Positions 12,851 through 24,200 of a stretch of DNA of 64,000 bases are shown one piece after another (the first letter of the stretch is position 1; each line of letters begins with the position of its first letter). The DNA is from Lagopus muta (Eukaryota > Chordata > Aves > Galliformes > Phasianidae), in assembly GCF_023343835.1 (NCBI RefSeq), contig NC_064447.1, positions 9,630,501 through 9,694,500 of the forward strand, written 5' to 3'. The notes under the pieces were generated by a model. It ran no database searches. It saw only the letters and a list, made by a program, of their open reading frames with translations, and was not told where the DNA came from. A program made the position numbers and the translations under genes.

Positions 12851-13879
12851 CTGGCTGGAAAAGGTGGTAGGAGGAGATGGTGGAGGTGGAGAAGACGTAA
12901 CAGCAGTCCTAGCTGCATCTGGTGTGCGAGAGGCACCCATGGGCTGAGGTGCATGGCAGCTGCCCTGTGTGCACCCATCATCTCATTTTGGGTGGAGTGG
13001 AGTGGGGTGGAGGCTTGAAAGGAGCCCCAGCCCTGGTGCATAGGGATCGAAGATATGGGGAGTGGGTGATGTGGTGTGCTCACATGGAGAATCCATCATT
13101 AAAATGTTTCTTGTGCCATTTCTGTGAAGATTTTGATATGATTTGTCAGCATTGTGCAGGAAATGTTCGCAGCAAACAGTTCTCAGCAGATGCTTTCCAG
13201 GTCCAAAGAGCTTGCAAACACTGATTAGTTACAGTACTGCAGCTTATTAATCACTGCCGTTTCTCATTGCTATAGCTCATGTCAACATTTCTGTGCTTTG
13301 TCTGGTGCTTATTTCCAGCATAATCCACTTAATCAGAGCTGCTCCCTTCCAGTACATGGCTCATCTCCGTGCCTCCACCAGTGGCTGCTGTGCTGTGTTG
13401 GCAGAGGGATTCAAGCTGCAGCCAGAACCTGACGCAGCCGCAGTATTGTGGGGTGCAAGTAGCCAAGAATACACGTGATGCAAATCACCACCATGCAGGG
13501 ATGGTGCCCATGGTGGTGCAGCAAGTGCGGATGGTGGCTGGAGAGGAAGGGGAGCAGGAGCTGCCCCAGCCAGCAGGCAATGGGAACAGCTTGCAGCTGC
13601 ATGGAGCAGCACAAGGGGAGAACAGTGAGAACTAATCAGCCATCAGGATCCATAGGACAGCCCTGTAACAGCACAGCTCTTGTTCCTTCCCCCTCTCACC
13701 TCTCCCTACATCATTAGCATCTCCACGAGAGCCTGGCATTAATTCCCCTCAAAATCCAGACTGGAAGCTTTCTGTGCAGAGGGGTGCAAAAAGGCAGTGG
13801 GTGAGAAGGAGTAGGTGCAGAGGTAACTTCTGCTTCGTACTTCAGCCTCTCCATTAGCGCTAGCTGGAAGCATTTGCTG

Positions 13880-14215
13880 GTGGGAGAACATTCCTGGTGA
13901 CAGGTCCTAAAATAATTGTGGAGGTGACATGAGTGAGCGACACTGATAATGAACGCGAGTTGGTGGAGCTGGCATAATTTCCTGCAGAGCTCTGCGGTCC
14001 CCAAGGATGCTTTTACGCCCCCGCTGGGCCTAATTTAAGAGAAAGTTTGGGAGTTTGACTTCGCCCTGAATCTCGCCGCTTGCTCGAACTTTTCCCATTA
14101 CTCTGATAAAAGATAAACATTAGCTCTCGGCTGATTTCTATTGAGATTCAGTGTCCAACTGTTGTTCAGCCCTCCGGGGAAACATAACTCTGTGTTGAAT
14201 CACTCTCGGTGTCAG
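13880..14215. other. Candidate conserved non-coding element
   Basis: The segment keeps many CpGs, with homeodomain-type ATAATTG and CTAATTTAA sites, a GATAA cluster at about 14104-14116, and no repeat or convincing exon. This texture is typical of conserved enhancers. Conservation cannot be measured from one sequence. Confidence 0.3.
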
Positions 14216-15429
14216 TGTGGAGGGGATGAGATGTGCCCTGTCCTCACCCACCGGGGTGACATCAGAGCAGGAAGGCATCACTTTGGTGGGTCATTTTGCT
14301 TATCGCTTTTTGGCAGCTGTGATAGAAATGCTGGGGAGGAATTCAGCCTCCAAAAAACTCACTGTGGCCACTGGGCTGTATTTTCGAGAGAATTTTAAGA
14401 GGTGTTTGTAGCACAGATGGAAACCTCGCTGCGTTTACTGGTGGATACATTCCAGCTCTGGAGGTTTAGATAAAGCCACTGAAGTGCTTTGGGAGGAGAA
14501 CAAAGCTCTCTGGTTTTGAAGAAGAGATAGATCCTTTGTATGGATCCAAATAAATGGAGAAGACCTTTGGTGTGTGGCTGTGTAGGATTCAGAGCCAGAT
14601 GCTGTGCTGGGATGGACCATTCCTAATTTGGGAACCTCCCTGCCTACTTTATTGCAAAGAATTAAGGATTTGAGGCACAGGTCCAGATCCAGGGGTGAGG
14701 TGCCCACACTAGAGCCATTTGTAGAGCTCATGATCCAATGTGGCACACTGTTGCTTTATCATGCACTAGCTAGACATAAATTCAATCCCTTTTGCATGCC
14801 AGACACAAAGCCAGCCCAGAAGGAGGTTGTGCCTATTCCTACTTTCAGGACTTTCTGTTGGCTTCCAGTCCTTCTTCTGTGCAACTGGAAACAGGTTTCC
14901 CATGACACCGAGCAGGAAAGCACTTTGCCTTTTGCTAAAGCAGTCAGCTGGTCCATAAGTGAATATCCCTCCAAACTTTTGCATAACTTTTATGTCCAGA
15001 CAAGCATCCATACTTCCCTTTTGTGCTAATCCCAGCAAGGATACCCAGCCGTCTCCCTCCTGAACTCACCATTACATTTTGCAGCAAGCCAAAGTGAGAG
15101 GGAAATCCACGTTTCCTTTGAGACCAGTCCCGTACCCAGCCCAGAGATCGTGCTGCAGAGAGGTTTTACATGTGTGCGTCTCACCTTCACACCTTCCCTT
15201 TGAATGGATTCAAACAACTGAGGCTGCTCCATCCCCTCCTCATCTCCAAAGGGTTTCCATCACAGAAATCATTGTCAAAACTGAAGTTCTGTTGTGATTC
15301 TGCATTTTACAAACCCTCTCAGAGCATCAAAGCTGCCCAACATCATTTTGCAAATAATTTAAAGTTCTTCCCTAAACTAATTAAAACCCTTACGAATTTT
15401 CTGACCCTCCTGTTTTCATTTAGGAGCTA

Positions 15430-15760
15430 ATTTTATGATGAGAATTACAAGCTACCCCCTACTTTTCTTTTATGTATGCTTCCTCTAAAAGCATCATAAT
15501 TAGAGATGCTCAGCTTTAACGCCTCCAGATTATTGCAAATGAATGATGCCTCCATAATGAATGACACAGTAATCACAATATCAGCCTTCATCATTTTTAG
15601 ACAATCTGCAAAGAAATGATCACATGCTCCATTTACGGAGCCCTCAATGTAAAGTGTGGATGGCTTAGAACTAATTCATTTAGTTTTAGACATGAACATC
15701 CTGTATGTATCACAGATATCTGAATTAGGGATAGTGCTATCAGAAAAAAAGTATTGCTGA
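15430..15760. other. Candidate conserved non-coding element, homeodomain-site rich
   Basis: TAATTA at 15497-15502, a near-octamer TTGCAAAT at about 15533-15540, and many ATAATGA, CTAATTC and TGATCACA motifs occupy about 330 bases with no simple-sequence runs and no repeats. It resembles developmental enhancers near SOX-family genes. This is inference only. Confidence 0.35.
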
Positions 15761-16032
15761 GGGCTACATTCTTCATTTTTCATCTATGTATGTCAGTGCT
15801 TAATAGAATTCATAGAGCCTCAGGAGCCACTGCTTTTGCTCACCACTGGCTGGGATAAACGCAGTCAATGCATTTGATATTTTCTTGCTGTCTCATGGAA
15901 TTCAGCAGCAAGGAGGAACAGCACTCCATTGGTGTCCGATACAGGCGGCTCCAAGCGGGCACTGCAGCTCGTGGATTGCAGGAGGATTTCCAGCACTCTC
16001 TGCAAACCTCGGGAATATTATAGATCTTGGTT

Positions 16033-16044
16033 CCCCTCTAGTGG
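16033..16044 (-). promoter_or_regulatory. Candidate CTCF core site
   Basis: CCCCTCTAGTGG, read in reverse as CCACTAGAGGGG, matches the CTCF core CCASYAGRKGGC except at the last base. Single-motif evidence only. Confidence 0.25.
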
Positions 16045-16239
16045 CATATCTAAAAAAGACATTGCATTGCCCAGCTGCTTCCACAGGGCCAGACCTATTT
16101 CCTTCATGGGTAAGCAGTTCGGTGCCTGCTTGTGCCAGAGGCAGTGACAGCTTGGCTGGGATGAGCACAGAGGTCATGCTGCAGGCTGGGAGAGAATTGC
16201 TGTCGTCCACTGTGACATGAAACCAGAAATCATCTGGAG

Positions 16240-16622
16240 TCATAGAGTCACAGCATCATAGAATCATTCAGGTTGAAAAAGACCTCCCTGATACCCAAGT
16301 CTGAACACAGCTCATCCCACCATGCCCGCTGACCACATCCTTCAGAGTCACATCTGCACAGTCCTTGAACACCTCTAGGGACAGTGAACCCACCACCTCC
16401 CTGGGCAGCAGTGCCAGTGTCTGACTGCTCTTTTGGAGAAGAAACATTTCCCAACATCCAACCTGAACCTCCCCTGATGCAATGTGAGGCCATTTCCTCT
16501 CACTCTGTTTCTGTTACCTGGGAGAAGAGACTGACTCCCACCTCACCACAGCCCCCTTTCAGGGAGTTGTAGAAACCCATAACATCTCCCCTGAGCCTCA
16601 TCTGCTCCAGAATCCTCTTCTT
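16240..16622 (-). repeat. CR1 LINE 3'-end fragment, diverged
   Basis: It begins with a decayed tail (TCATAGAGTCACAGCATCATAGAATCATTCAGGTTG). It continues with GACCTCC, CACCACCTCCCTGGGCAGC and, toward the right, ATCTCCCCTGAGCCTCATCTGCTCCAG, all in reverse-complement CR1 order. It is a minus-strand copy, older than the one at 11.4 kb. Confidence 0.88.
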
Positions 16623-17041
16623 CAATCCATGAAGAAGAGTTATTAATGGGGACACAGAAAATGAGCATCACCTGCACTACAGTGGTGCCGGGAGGGTAAC
16701 AGAGTGCTACACAGCGTGGGAAAAATGGTCTGAGAAGCTCTTAGGGAAGAACGCTTTGCCAAAGGAAAGCTACTCTGAAATGGAAGTGGGAATGTGTCCT
16801 CAGTACCATTTAGTTCAACCCTGGGTCCCCGGTGCCAATGAGCAGGTACGTGGCACTGAATATTTGGGACTTTTCAAAACACACATCCGCAGATTTGTAT
16901 AACCCTTCCTGCCAGCCATTCAGGTGATGGCACAAGCACTGTCTTTAAAGCTGCAGGGAGGAAAAAGAGAAGAAGAAAAAAAACCCAAAAACACAAAAAA
17001 GAATGTATTTCTTGGCTCCATGCTCTGTACCTATGGAGCAC

Positions 17042-17061
17042 TTCATCATCATCATCATCAT
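17042..17061. repeat. (TCA)n trinucleotide microsatellite
   Basis: Six uninterrupted TCA/ATC units lie in non-coding DNA. The run of histidine codons in one frame is incidental. Confidence 0.85.
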
Positions 17062-17109
17062 AGCTGGAGATCGTGCTTCAGCCTACAGCGTGCTGCTCCC
17101 TCTCAGCAG

Positions 17110-17122
17110 TGTCCCCTGGTGG
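17110..17122 (-). promoter_or_regulatory. Candidate CTCF core site
   Basis: TGTCCCCTGGTGG differs by one base from the reverse-complement CTCF core TGCCCCCTGGTGG. Single-motif evidence only. Confidence 0.3.
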
Positions 17123-18730
17123 TGCTGGTATGGAAGGTGTCTGTCTGTCTTCCCAGTGTGCAATAAAACGTAATTAAAAGGTAATTTAGAGCCTTCAAGA
17201 ATTCTTCCAGGAACACATCCCACTCGTAGAGCATTGCCCAACAGGTTTTCTGATCTTTGCTCATCGTGAGCTTTCAAAGGGAAGTTTTACATTAAAAATT
17301 AGGAAAGATTTAAGTCGGTATTGTTTGGGATGTTTCATGCTGCTAACATCTGCCAGCTATTAATACAACAGGAGGTGAAGTTCATCCCGAATGTGGTTTC
17401 TTATTATTTTTTGGTAAATTTTATTGGAAAAAACATGTATTAAAAAAAAACCCCAGTTCTGATTTCTCCCGTTTCTCCATCACTTCTCACGCTCCTCGCC
17501 TGCAGCAGGCAGTCACTGCATCCCTGCTCCCCCCGTCCCACTGGCGGCCGTTTCCTGCAATTACTGAGAAAGAAACAACGACGTCAGTGTGGCAAAGGAG
17601 GAAATACACTGATACAGATAATATTAGATCAGAGAATTTGGGGAAAATGTTACGAGAGCCTTACCAAGTGATTATTACCCTGCTTTGGAAGAGAGTTTAT
17701 TGTGCTTTATTAACAGAGTGCTGCACTTTGCACAGAAGCACTGGTGGGACGGGGAACAGCTTAATGCCCTGCAGAGCTGTATGGGCTGGGAAAGCTGCAG
17801 GGCTGTGCATTTTGAAGGCAACCCAATCTCCCAGATGTGTGCATCCATTTTTAATATCTCAGCAGTGAAGGGTAGGTGGGAATGGCACGTGGCTGCTCTG
17901 GTCCTGTCTCCAGGGGCTGCTGTGGAGTGATTGTCTCAGCGTTTTGCTGAGGATGCTGTAAAGTCAGTGCAGTGCAGAATAAATCTTCATCACATTGCAC
18001 CTCTGCCCTGTGAGAGGGAGGAGCACTTCCCAAGGTCCAAGCTGAGGTCTCCTTCGTCCATAAACAGCCTTTGATTTCCACCTAATGAGACAAACCTCAG
18101 CAGTCTGATGGAATTGCCTTAAAGCACTGAGAAACAAGCTTTAGGGATGGCAATTGGTGCCCACTCTCTCAAGAGCTGTGCTAGTGACTCCAGGTGATTA
18201 TTTTGATTATTTCCCCCTCTTGCTGCCAAATTCATCCCTCCTACTTTGTGCAATTGCCTGGTAACTCACCATGATGCTCTCTTTCTCAGATTTGGTGAGA
18301 ACTGAAATGATGATAAATAATGATGCTAAAGAAGACAATGACAAATTTTCAGTGACAAGAACAACACTGAAAATTTGGGCAGAGTAGTAAATCACATTTC
18401 TTTTTGGAAATGAGAGCGAATGGCTGCACAAGGTTGGGTATTTCTTGGTGGGCTGGCAAGAGCTGATCAGAATCAGACATCTCACAAACAGCATCACTTA
18501 CATCTGGTGTGAGTCACAGGAGGAAAATTGAAAGTTTCATAGCAATGTTTCCCCATGTTGCTGGACTAACAGAAATATTACATTTGTCTTTGGTGGCTGA
18601 AAGTTGGCCCTTTTTGCCTTGGCAATGAATCCTTACCAAGTGTGATCCCGTCACAATATTGTTTCTTCTCTGCGTGGCCTTGTGCTGTTGGGTAATAGCT
18701 GCAAAAGGAGAGGGAAGGAAATTTCCCTCA

Positions 18731-18848
18731 GGAGGACCAACAGCCCCACTGAAGAGGACCAATAGATCTATCAAAGAGGACCAATAGGTCCCCTGAGGAG
18801 AAATGGGACCATTGAGGAGGACTAGCAGGCCCTCTGACGAGGACCAGG
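18731..18848 (+). repeat. Minisatellite with a 22-bp unit, about five copies
   Basis: The units start GGAGGACCAACAG..., AGAGGACCAATAG..., AGAGGACCAATAG..., a 19-base unit GGAGAAATGGG..., GGAGGACTAGCAG... and a partial CGAGGACCAGG. Four full units are exactly 22 bases. The units differ at several positions, so the array is old or only loosely homogenised. Confidence 0.85.
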
Positions 18849-19574
18849 GCTTGCTGGTGGCTGCAAGAAGGTCACCTTCACTGTCCTTCACTGATGGACA
18901 GGAGCATGGGAGGGAAGCCAGGGCTCTGCCCACTCTGCCGCTCACTTGTAACAGGGAAAGCTGTCCCCAGTCTGCACCTCACCATGCAGGAGCCAGCTTG
19001 ATTTTCCTCAGGTGAGCAGTGATCTTGCCCTGACCTTCAGGCACACAAGCTGTTCCCACAACAGAGGAGCCCCATCTACTCAGCAATGCCACTTCTGCAC
19101 AGATTGTTGCAGCTGGGCTAGGAAATTTGCCTGTTAAAAGCTTCTTCACCAGCTCTGGAGTCAGCCAGTCTGAGTCCGCAGGGTCTTCCCCACTCAGATC
19201 ATTAAAAATATCAAAACAGAGGATTAGGATCCAAGAATCTTCTGGTTTGGTCAATTAAAACCGGCATGATTTGAGCTGCAATCGCCAGTCCCATTTTGTG
19301 TCCTCATTTCTCCCCCAGAGATGGTGAAGTCATGTAAAATGCAATACGTGGCCACAGATTCAGGAGCCTGGAACGTGAGTGCAGCTCGTGGGGAGATGAA
19401 ACCCACTGTGATGCACTTGTAGCTGTGTGTCAGTTGGTTCAGCCCTGCAGCGTGTCTGTCTGGAGGCACATTATGGGAGGGACATGATGCAGGCGGGGGG
19501 AACCTGCAGTTATTAGCTGCGGGCACATCCTGTTCTGCTGTCTGGCTCTGGGTTTCTAATTAAATAATTGCAAG

Positions 19575-19665
19575 CCTTGTTTCCCCATCTGAAATAGTGT
19601 TCTCTTAATAAATGCAGCTCGCAGGAATTAATTCTGATTCAAGGCTTTTGCAAAGTTAAATATAG
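19575..19665 (+). repeat. Possible MIR-like SINE fragment
   Basis: CTTGTTTCCCCATCTGAAATAG, followed about 30 bases later by GCAGGAATTAATTCTG and TTTTGCAAAGTTAAATA, resembles the central part of MIR (TTTCCCCATCTGTAAAATGG, GAGGATTAAATGA, TGTAAAGTGC). The match is partial and could be chance. Confidence 0.35.
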
Positions 19666-21129
19666 AGTCAACCTTCATTATTGCATGGGATTGGAAGTGG
19701 GGAGGGGGCAGAAAAAATACAGCCTTTACCTTTTTTAACATGCTGTGTTTTTTCTACCCGTCTGGAGGAGGTAAGAACATGGTATGTACCTGCCAGGGAG
19801 AAAGCACTTTGCACAGTGTACTGCTGGGTGCTATGGGGAGCACAGGAGAGCATTACGTGCTTTGCCTTCCATTCTTGAGGACACAATTTGGTGAAGCACC
19901 CAAGAAGGATGGACCCTGGAGCACAGTGGAGATGCTGCAAACTTTTCTAAACCCTGACGCCCATGAATAGACAAGGACTGGGTTTTTTCTCTCTGTCCTT
20001 GGTTCAACCCAATTTCCCTATGCATCTTTGCCAATTGAGGCAGATTCCTGTAAGCTGGAAGCTTTCGCTTGTGGTGCAAATCAATACAAAGTGCATGTGA
20101 CAGAGCCTGAGATTCAGGATAAGGCTCAGATCAGATGATAACTGACATGGACTGAATAAAACATCACAGGCACAACAGCAAGCCCTGTGCTACCCATCTG
20201 CCTGCTGCAGCCATCTGCTTGCTGTTGGTACAAACTGAGATTGTAACCTCTTTGGAAAAGGAGCCTTCCTTGGTTAGGCACTGGCACTGTGTTTATCATC
20301 GCAGATTCCACTTGCTATGGAGTGCAGAAAATAATGAGTGAGGAGACAGGCAGGTTTTATAGCTCAGGCATGGGGCCAGAAGGCAGAAGATCAAAGTTCA
20401 GTTCCCTGCTGGATATCAAGCAAATAATATCATCTGTCTGCAAAATATTGTTAATTCTATTTCTGTAACTCACAGGATAGAGAATAAATTCATTAATATA
20501 CATGATACAGGCCAGTGATAATGTGGGCACTTGGAAGACAAGGGCAAAAGCATCAGAGGAGCTGAGCAAGATCTCCTGAACCTCGCTTCCATCTCCAAAA
20601 TCCTGCCCTTCATTGGGGTTCACATCAAGGCTGTTCTGGGTAAGTCAGAGCATCTCCACAGTGTGCACAGGAACGTCCCCTGCTCAAAGACTGGAGGGGC
20701 AAAGCACCATTTTATTCTGGTCTATCTCCTTATGCTTATCACAACACATTGCAGCGTCAGTGATGTCCTTCAGATCAATCTTCACTCCCTTCACAACTCC
20801 TGGCCATCCGCACCACTGTGTAGGTGCAAAGAGGATGGGAAAAATCCCAGGAAATTCCAGTTTCTTAACCTCCACCTGGCAAGAGACTCAGAAGGGTTTC
20901 CCAGGTATCTATGCCTCAGTTTTACAAGGATCTGCTGCCGCCAGTGGGTAATTTACTACTAAATGCTTTTTAATTTCATTCTGGGAAAACAAACAAATAA
21001 CACAAGCAATCCTGGAGGGTGAAGCAAAAGATTGACTAATTTAATAAAAAACACTGTGATGAAACTGCCTGAGATGAAGAGCTGGTGGCAGCAGGGCTCA
21101 CTAGCTCAGCAGCAGGTCCATTCTTAAAC

Positions 21130-21222
21130 ATGCAGCTGAAGGTGTCCCTGTTCATTGCTGGGGAGTTGGACAAGACGACCTCTAAGAGTCCCTTCCAAAC
21201 TCAAGTGATTCTATCACTCTGA
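21130..21222 (+). repeat. Short CR1 LINE 3' end
   Basis: GGTGTCCCTGTTCATTGC, GGGGAGTTGGACAAGACGACCTCTAAGAGTCCCTTCC and the tail GTGATTCTATCACTCT match the last hundred or so bases of CR1 on the plus strand. The left edge is approximate. Confidence 0.85.
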
Positions 21223-24200
21223 AGTTCTAGCATCAGAGCAGAGAAGCAAAGTGTGTGATCCTAATTTGAGACAAGGCAGGTAATCAGGGCTCTGCAAACT
21301 CAAAATTAGAGGACGCTAATGAGTGGGTAAGCCTGACCTTGTGCTATCCTGACTCATAAAAATGGAAAAACTAACAGTATGGAGCTACACTTAGAGGATG
21401 TTGGTGAAAAATGCTGCCATAAACACTAACGGAGATAGATGGAGCAGGTGCTGATCTTTAGAGATGAGTTAGTTGTGCTCAGTAATTAGGGAAAATGAGA
21501 CATAGATTATAGTGCATGACATTTTAACTCCACTCCACTGAAATCAACTGCAGCCTTTAAGGATGTGGGTTTTTTTAGCCACAAGCCAAATGTTGGAGCT
21601 CACCATCCAGCAACGAGCGTGTTACTGCAGCCTCACAGAAATCCTCCCCATTCAGTGAGGAGCCCAGGGAATTCCTTCTAAAGCACAAGAACAGCTGGGA
21701 AAAGGTAAACGATAGCATTTTAATGGCACCCACAGTGTATTTTGTAGGCTAGAGTGGCACTAAGAACACCTGGCTACAAAGAGTACATGCCAAAATCTAC
21801 TCTAATTTTTCCAATGCAATATGCTGTCTCTCCCAGGAACTTAAATGGTCCTCTTTGCTGTAAACACTTCACACCGTTGGTAAAGACCCCCCCTTGGCAG
21901 GATGTGGGGGGATTATCCTGTTACATAGTCCAAGTGGAAATGAAGTTGGAACAGACAGACCATGAAAATTGGCTGCAGCCAATGTCATCACAGTCAATGT
22001 CACCACAGTGGGAGAAGGGCAACCTTCTGATGCCCTTTGCAGACAGCACATCAGTAACAGCATTCTACAGCTGCAGTGCCCACACCTGTATTCCCCAGAC
22101 ATTTTCATCTCTTGGGGAAATGCTAATGGCCCAAGTCTGCCAAGCTCCATGCTGTTGAAGAGCTCTGTACCATCATGCTAATTCCACTGAGCAGGATGGG
22201 GCTGTTGTTTGGGCCACTCTGGAGTAAGGCAGGCAAGCATTAACAAGCAGCTGAAGGAAAGTTTACTCCAATGGGCAAAATCTAACAGGACTGCTACATC
22301 CATACTTTGCATGTACCAAAAATATGAATATGAATCTTTCTGTCACCTCCTATTTCTGTGATGAATGAGTGCAGCATAAGACTTTATTTTTTTGTTCTCG
22401 TTTATCCTCCTGTTGCCTCTGTGCTGTTGGGCAGAGCTGTTGTATAGAGGTGAAGTGAGGTACAGGAGGATGAAGAAGTTTTTGCAGGGTGCATAAGAGG
22501 ATGCCTGTTGACTGTGTGTTACCCTGGGCTGCAAGCATGAACCCAACCAGCACATCATCCTTGTTTCTGCACCGGAAAACAAACGTGACACTGCTTAGTT
22601 TGCTTCCAGGCTCAACCTTCCGTATCAGGGAGAGCTGCCCCCTCTAGGCATGGGATGGGTTTTTCCTCTTCCATTTACACACTGAGTCCTCCCATGCAGA
22701 ACTAAAATTCACTGAAGAAAAATGAAGAAAGAGGAAACCCTGCAAGGCACAGAAGGGACAGCATCACTGTCACAAGTGGTTATGGGGCTCTCAGCCACAG
22801 CATGTGCCAGCTCAGGAGAAAACATATCGTCATCACAGCCGTCCCAGGTGATTCTCATTGCAGCTTTCTGGACACATCTTGTTACTACCTGCAGCGCTGT
22901 CTAACAAGAAAATCAGTGCTCAGGTCCAACCCCTGGGTGTCATTGCACGACTCTGTATTGCTGCCAGCTCCCTGCAGGGGCAGGATTTGTCCATCCTTTT
23001 GTCCTTTCACAGTGCCAGGACTATTCTCAGGGAGTGCACTACGCTCTCTGCATTGCAAACCCTCAGCACAAAGCACAGACACTTCCCGGAGAGTGTGAGA
23101 CACTCAGGCATCTTCCTATTGACTCATTGTTCTCGCTCCGTGGAGCAAAATGTCAAGACAAGTATAAATGTCAGGTTCACGTGAAGCTTGTCAGTCCTGG
23201 GGTGAGCATCCTCTGCAGAGCAGGGATCAGCCGATGTCAGGAAGCAGAATGCCCTTTTGTGTGCATGCTTTGCAAGCCCTGGGGATCACGAGGCACCATC
23301 CATATCCTGAGACATCAAGATCTTAGAGTTTGACCAAACGTGTGCAGGGCTCAGCACAAGACACTTCAGAGCAGCCGCTTCTAAGCCTCAGCCTGTATGG
23401 AAAATGAAGAAAGCTGCCCAGGTACTTTGAAGCAAGGAGAAGGGTGTCCAAATCTGGTTGTCAGCAATTAAAAGGCTGTTTGTAATGTGTCTTTCTGAAT
23501 GATGCTGTTTTGTTCTAAGGAAGAAAAAAAACTGGAACATGTTGATAAAATTTTCCCTGGAGATAAATCCTGTGTACTGCTCCGGAACAGTACAAGCATG
23601 ACAAACCTGTCTCTGTGTTCTTTCTCACTAGCTAGCAGCCTCCCCTTTCCTAATTCAAAGTGGCATCTTGGAGCAAAGCAAAATCGGCAGCCAACATCAG
23701 AGATTAAGTTCTCTTATCAAAGTGATAAAGGCCGTGTTCTGCAGCAGCCCTACAGCTGGAGCAGCAGGAGGAGATGAGCATGGCATGGCTCTGCAAATCT
23801 GCTGCTGAACTTCTGTTCTGCTCCAGATTTGTAGAGCTTAAGGTTGGCTGCAGTATCCCTAGGAAAGGCTGCAGCAGGGATGTTCCATTGGAAAGTAGTT
23901 GCCCCTGTGATTGCGGCTGTGATCCTTGGGGTCATGAAATAACCTGGGTAGGAATGTTTGCATTGCTCATTCAGGATGGGCTGCTCCCTCTGAATGCTGA
24001 GAAGCACAAACACAGCCATGCACCATGCTGCTGCCTTTCCTTTGCCTCCCTTCTATGTGAGCTTGCTTGAGTAAAGATATCCTACTATGTGTCTGACACA
24101 AAAATAGAAAGTTAAATAAGGTGAAACCCAAGCAAATCAAATCAAGACTGTACTCTGAATGGTGAAATGCAAGGCAGCAGGGATCCTTGCTGTGGCTGTA

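Noticed and set aside
22636..22650. GCCCCCTCTAGG-type sequence as a CTCF site
   Set aside because: Three mismatches in the informative core positions.
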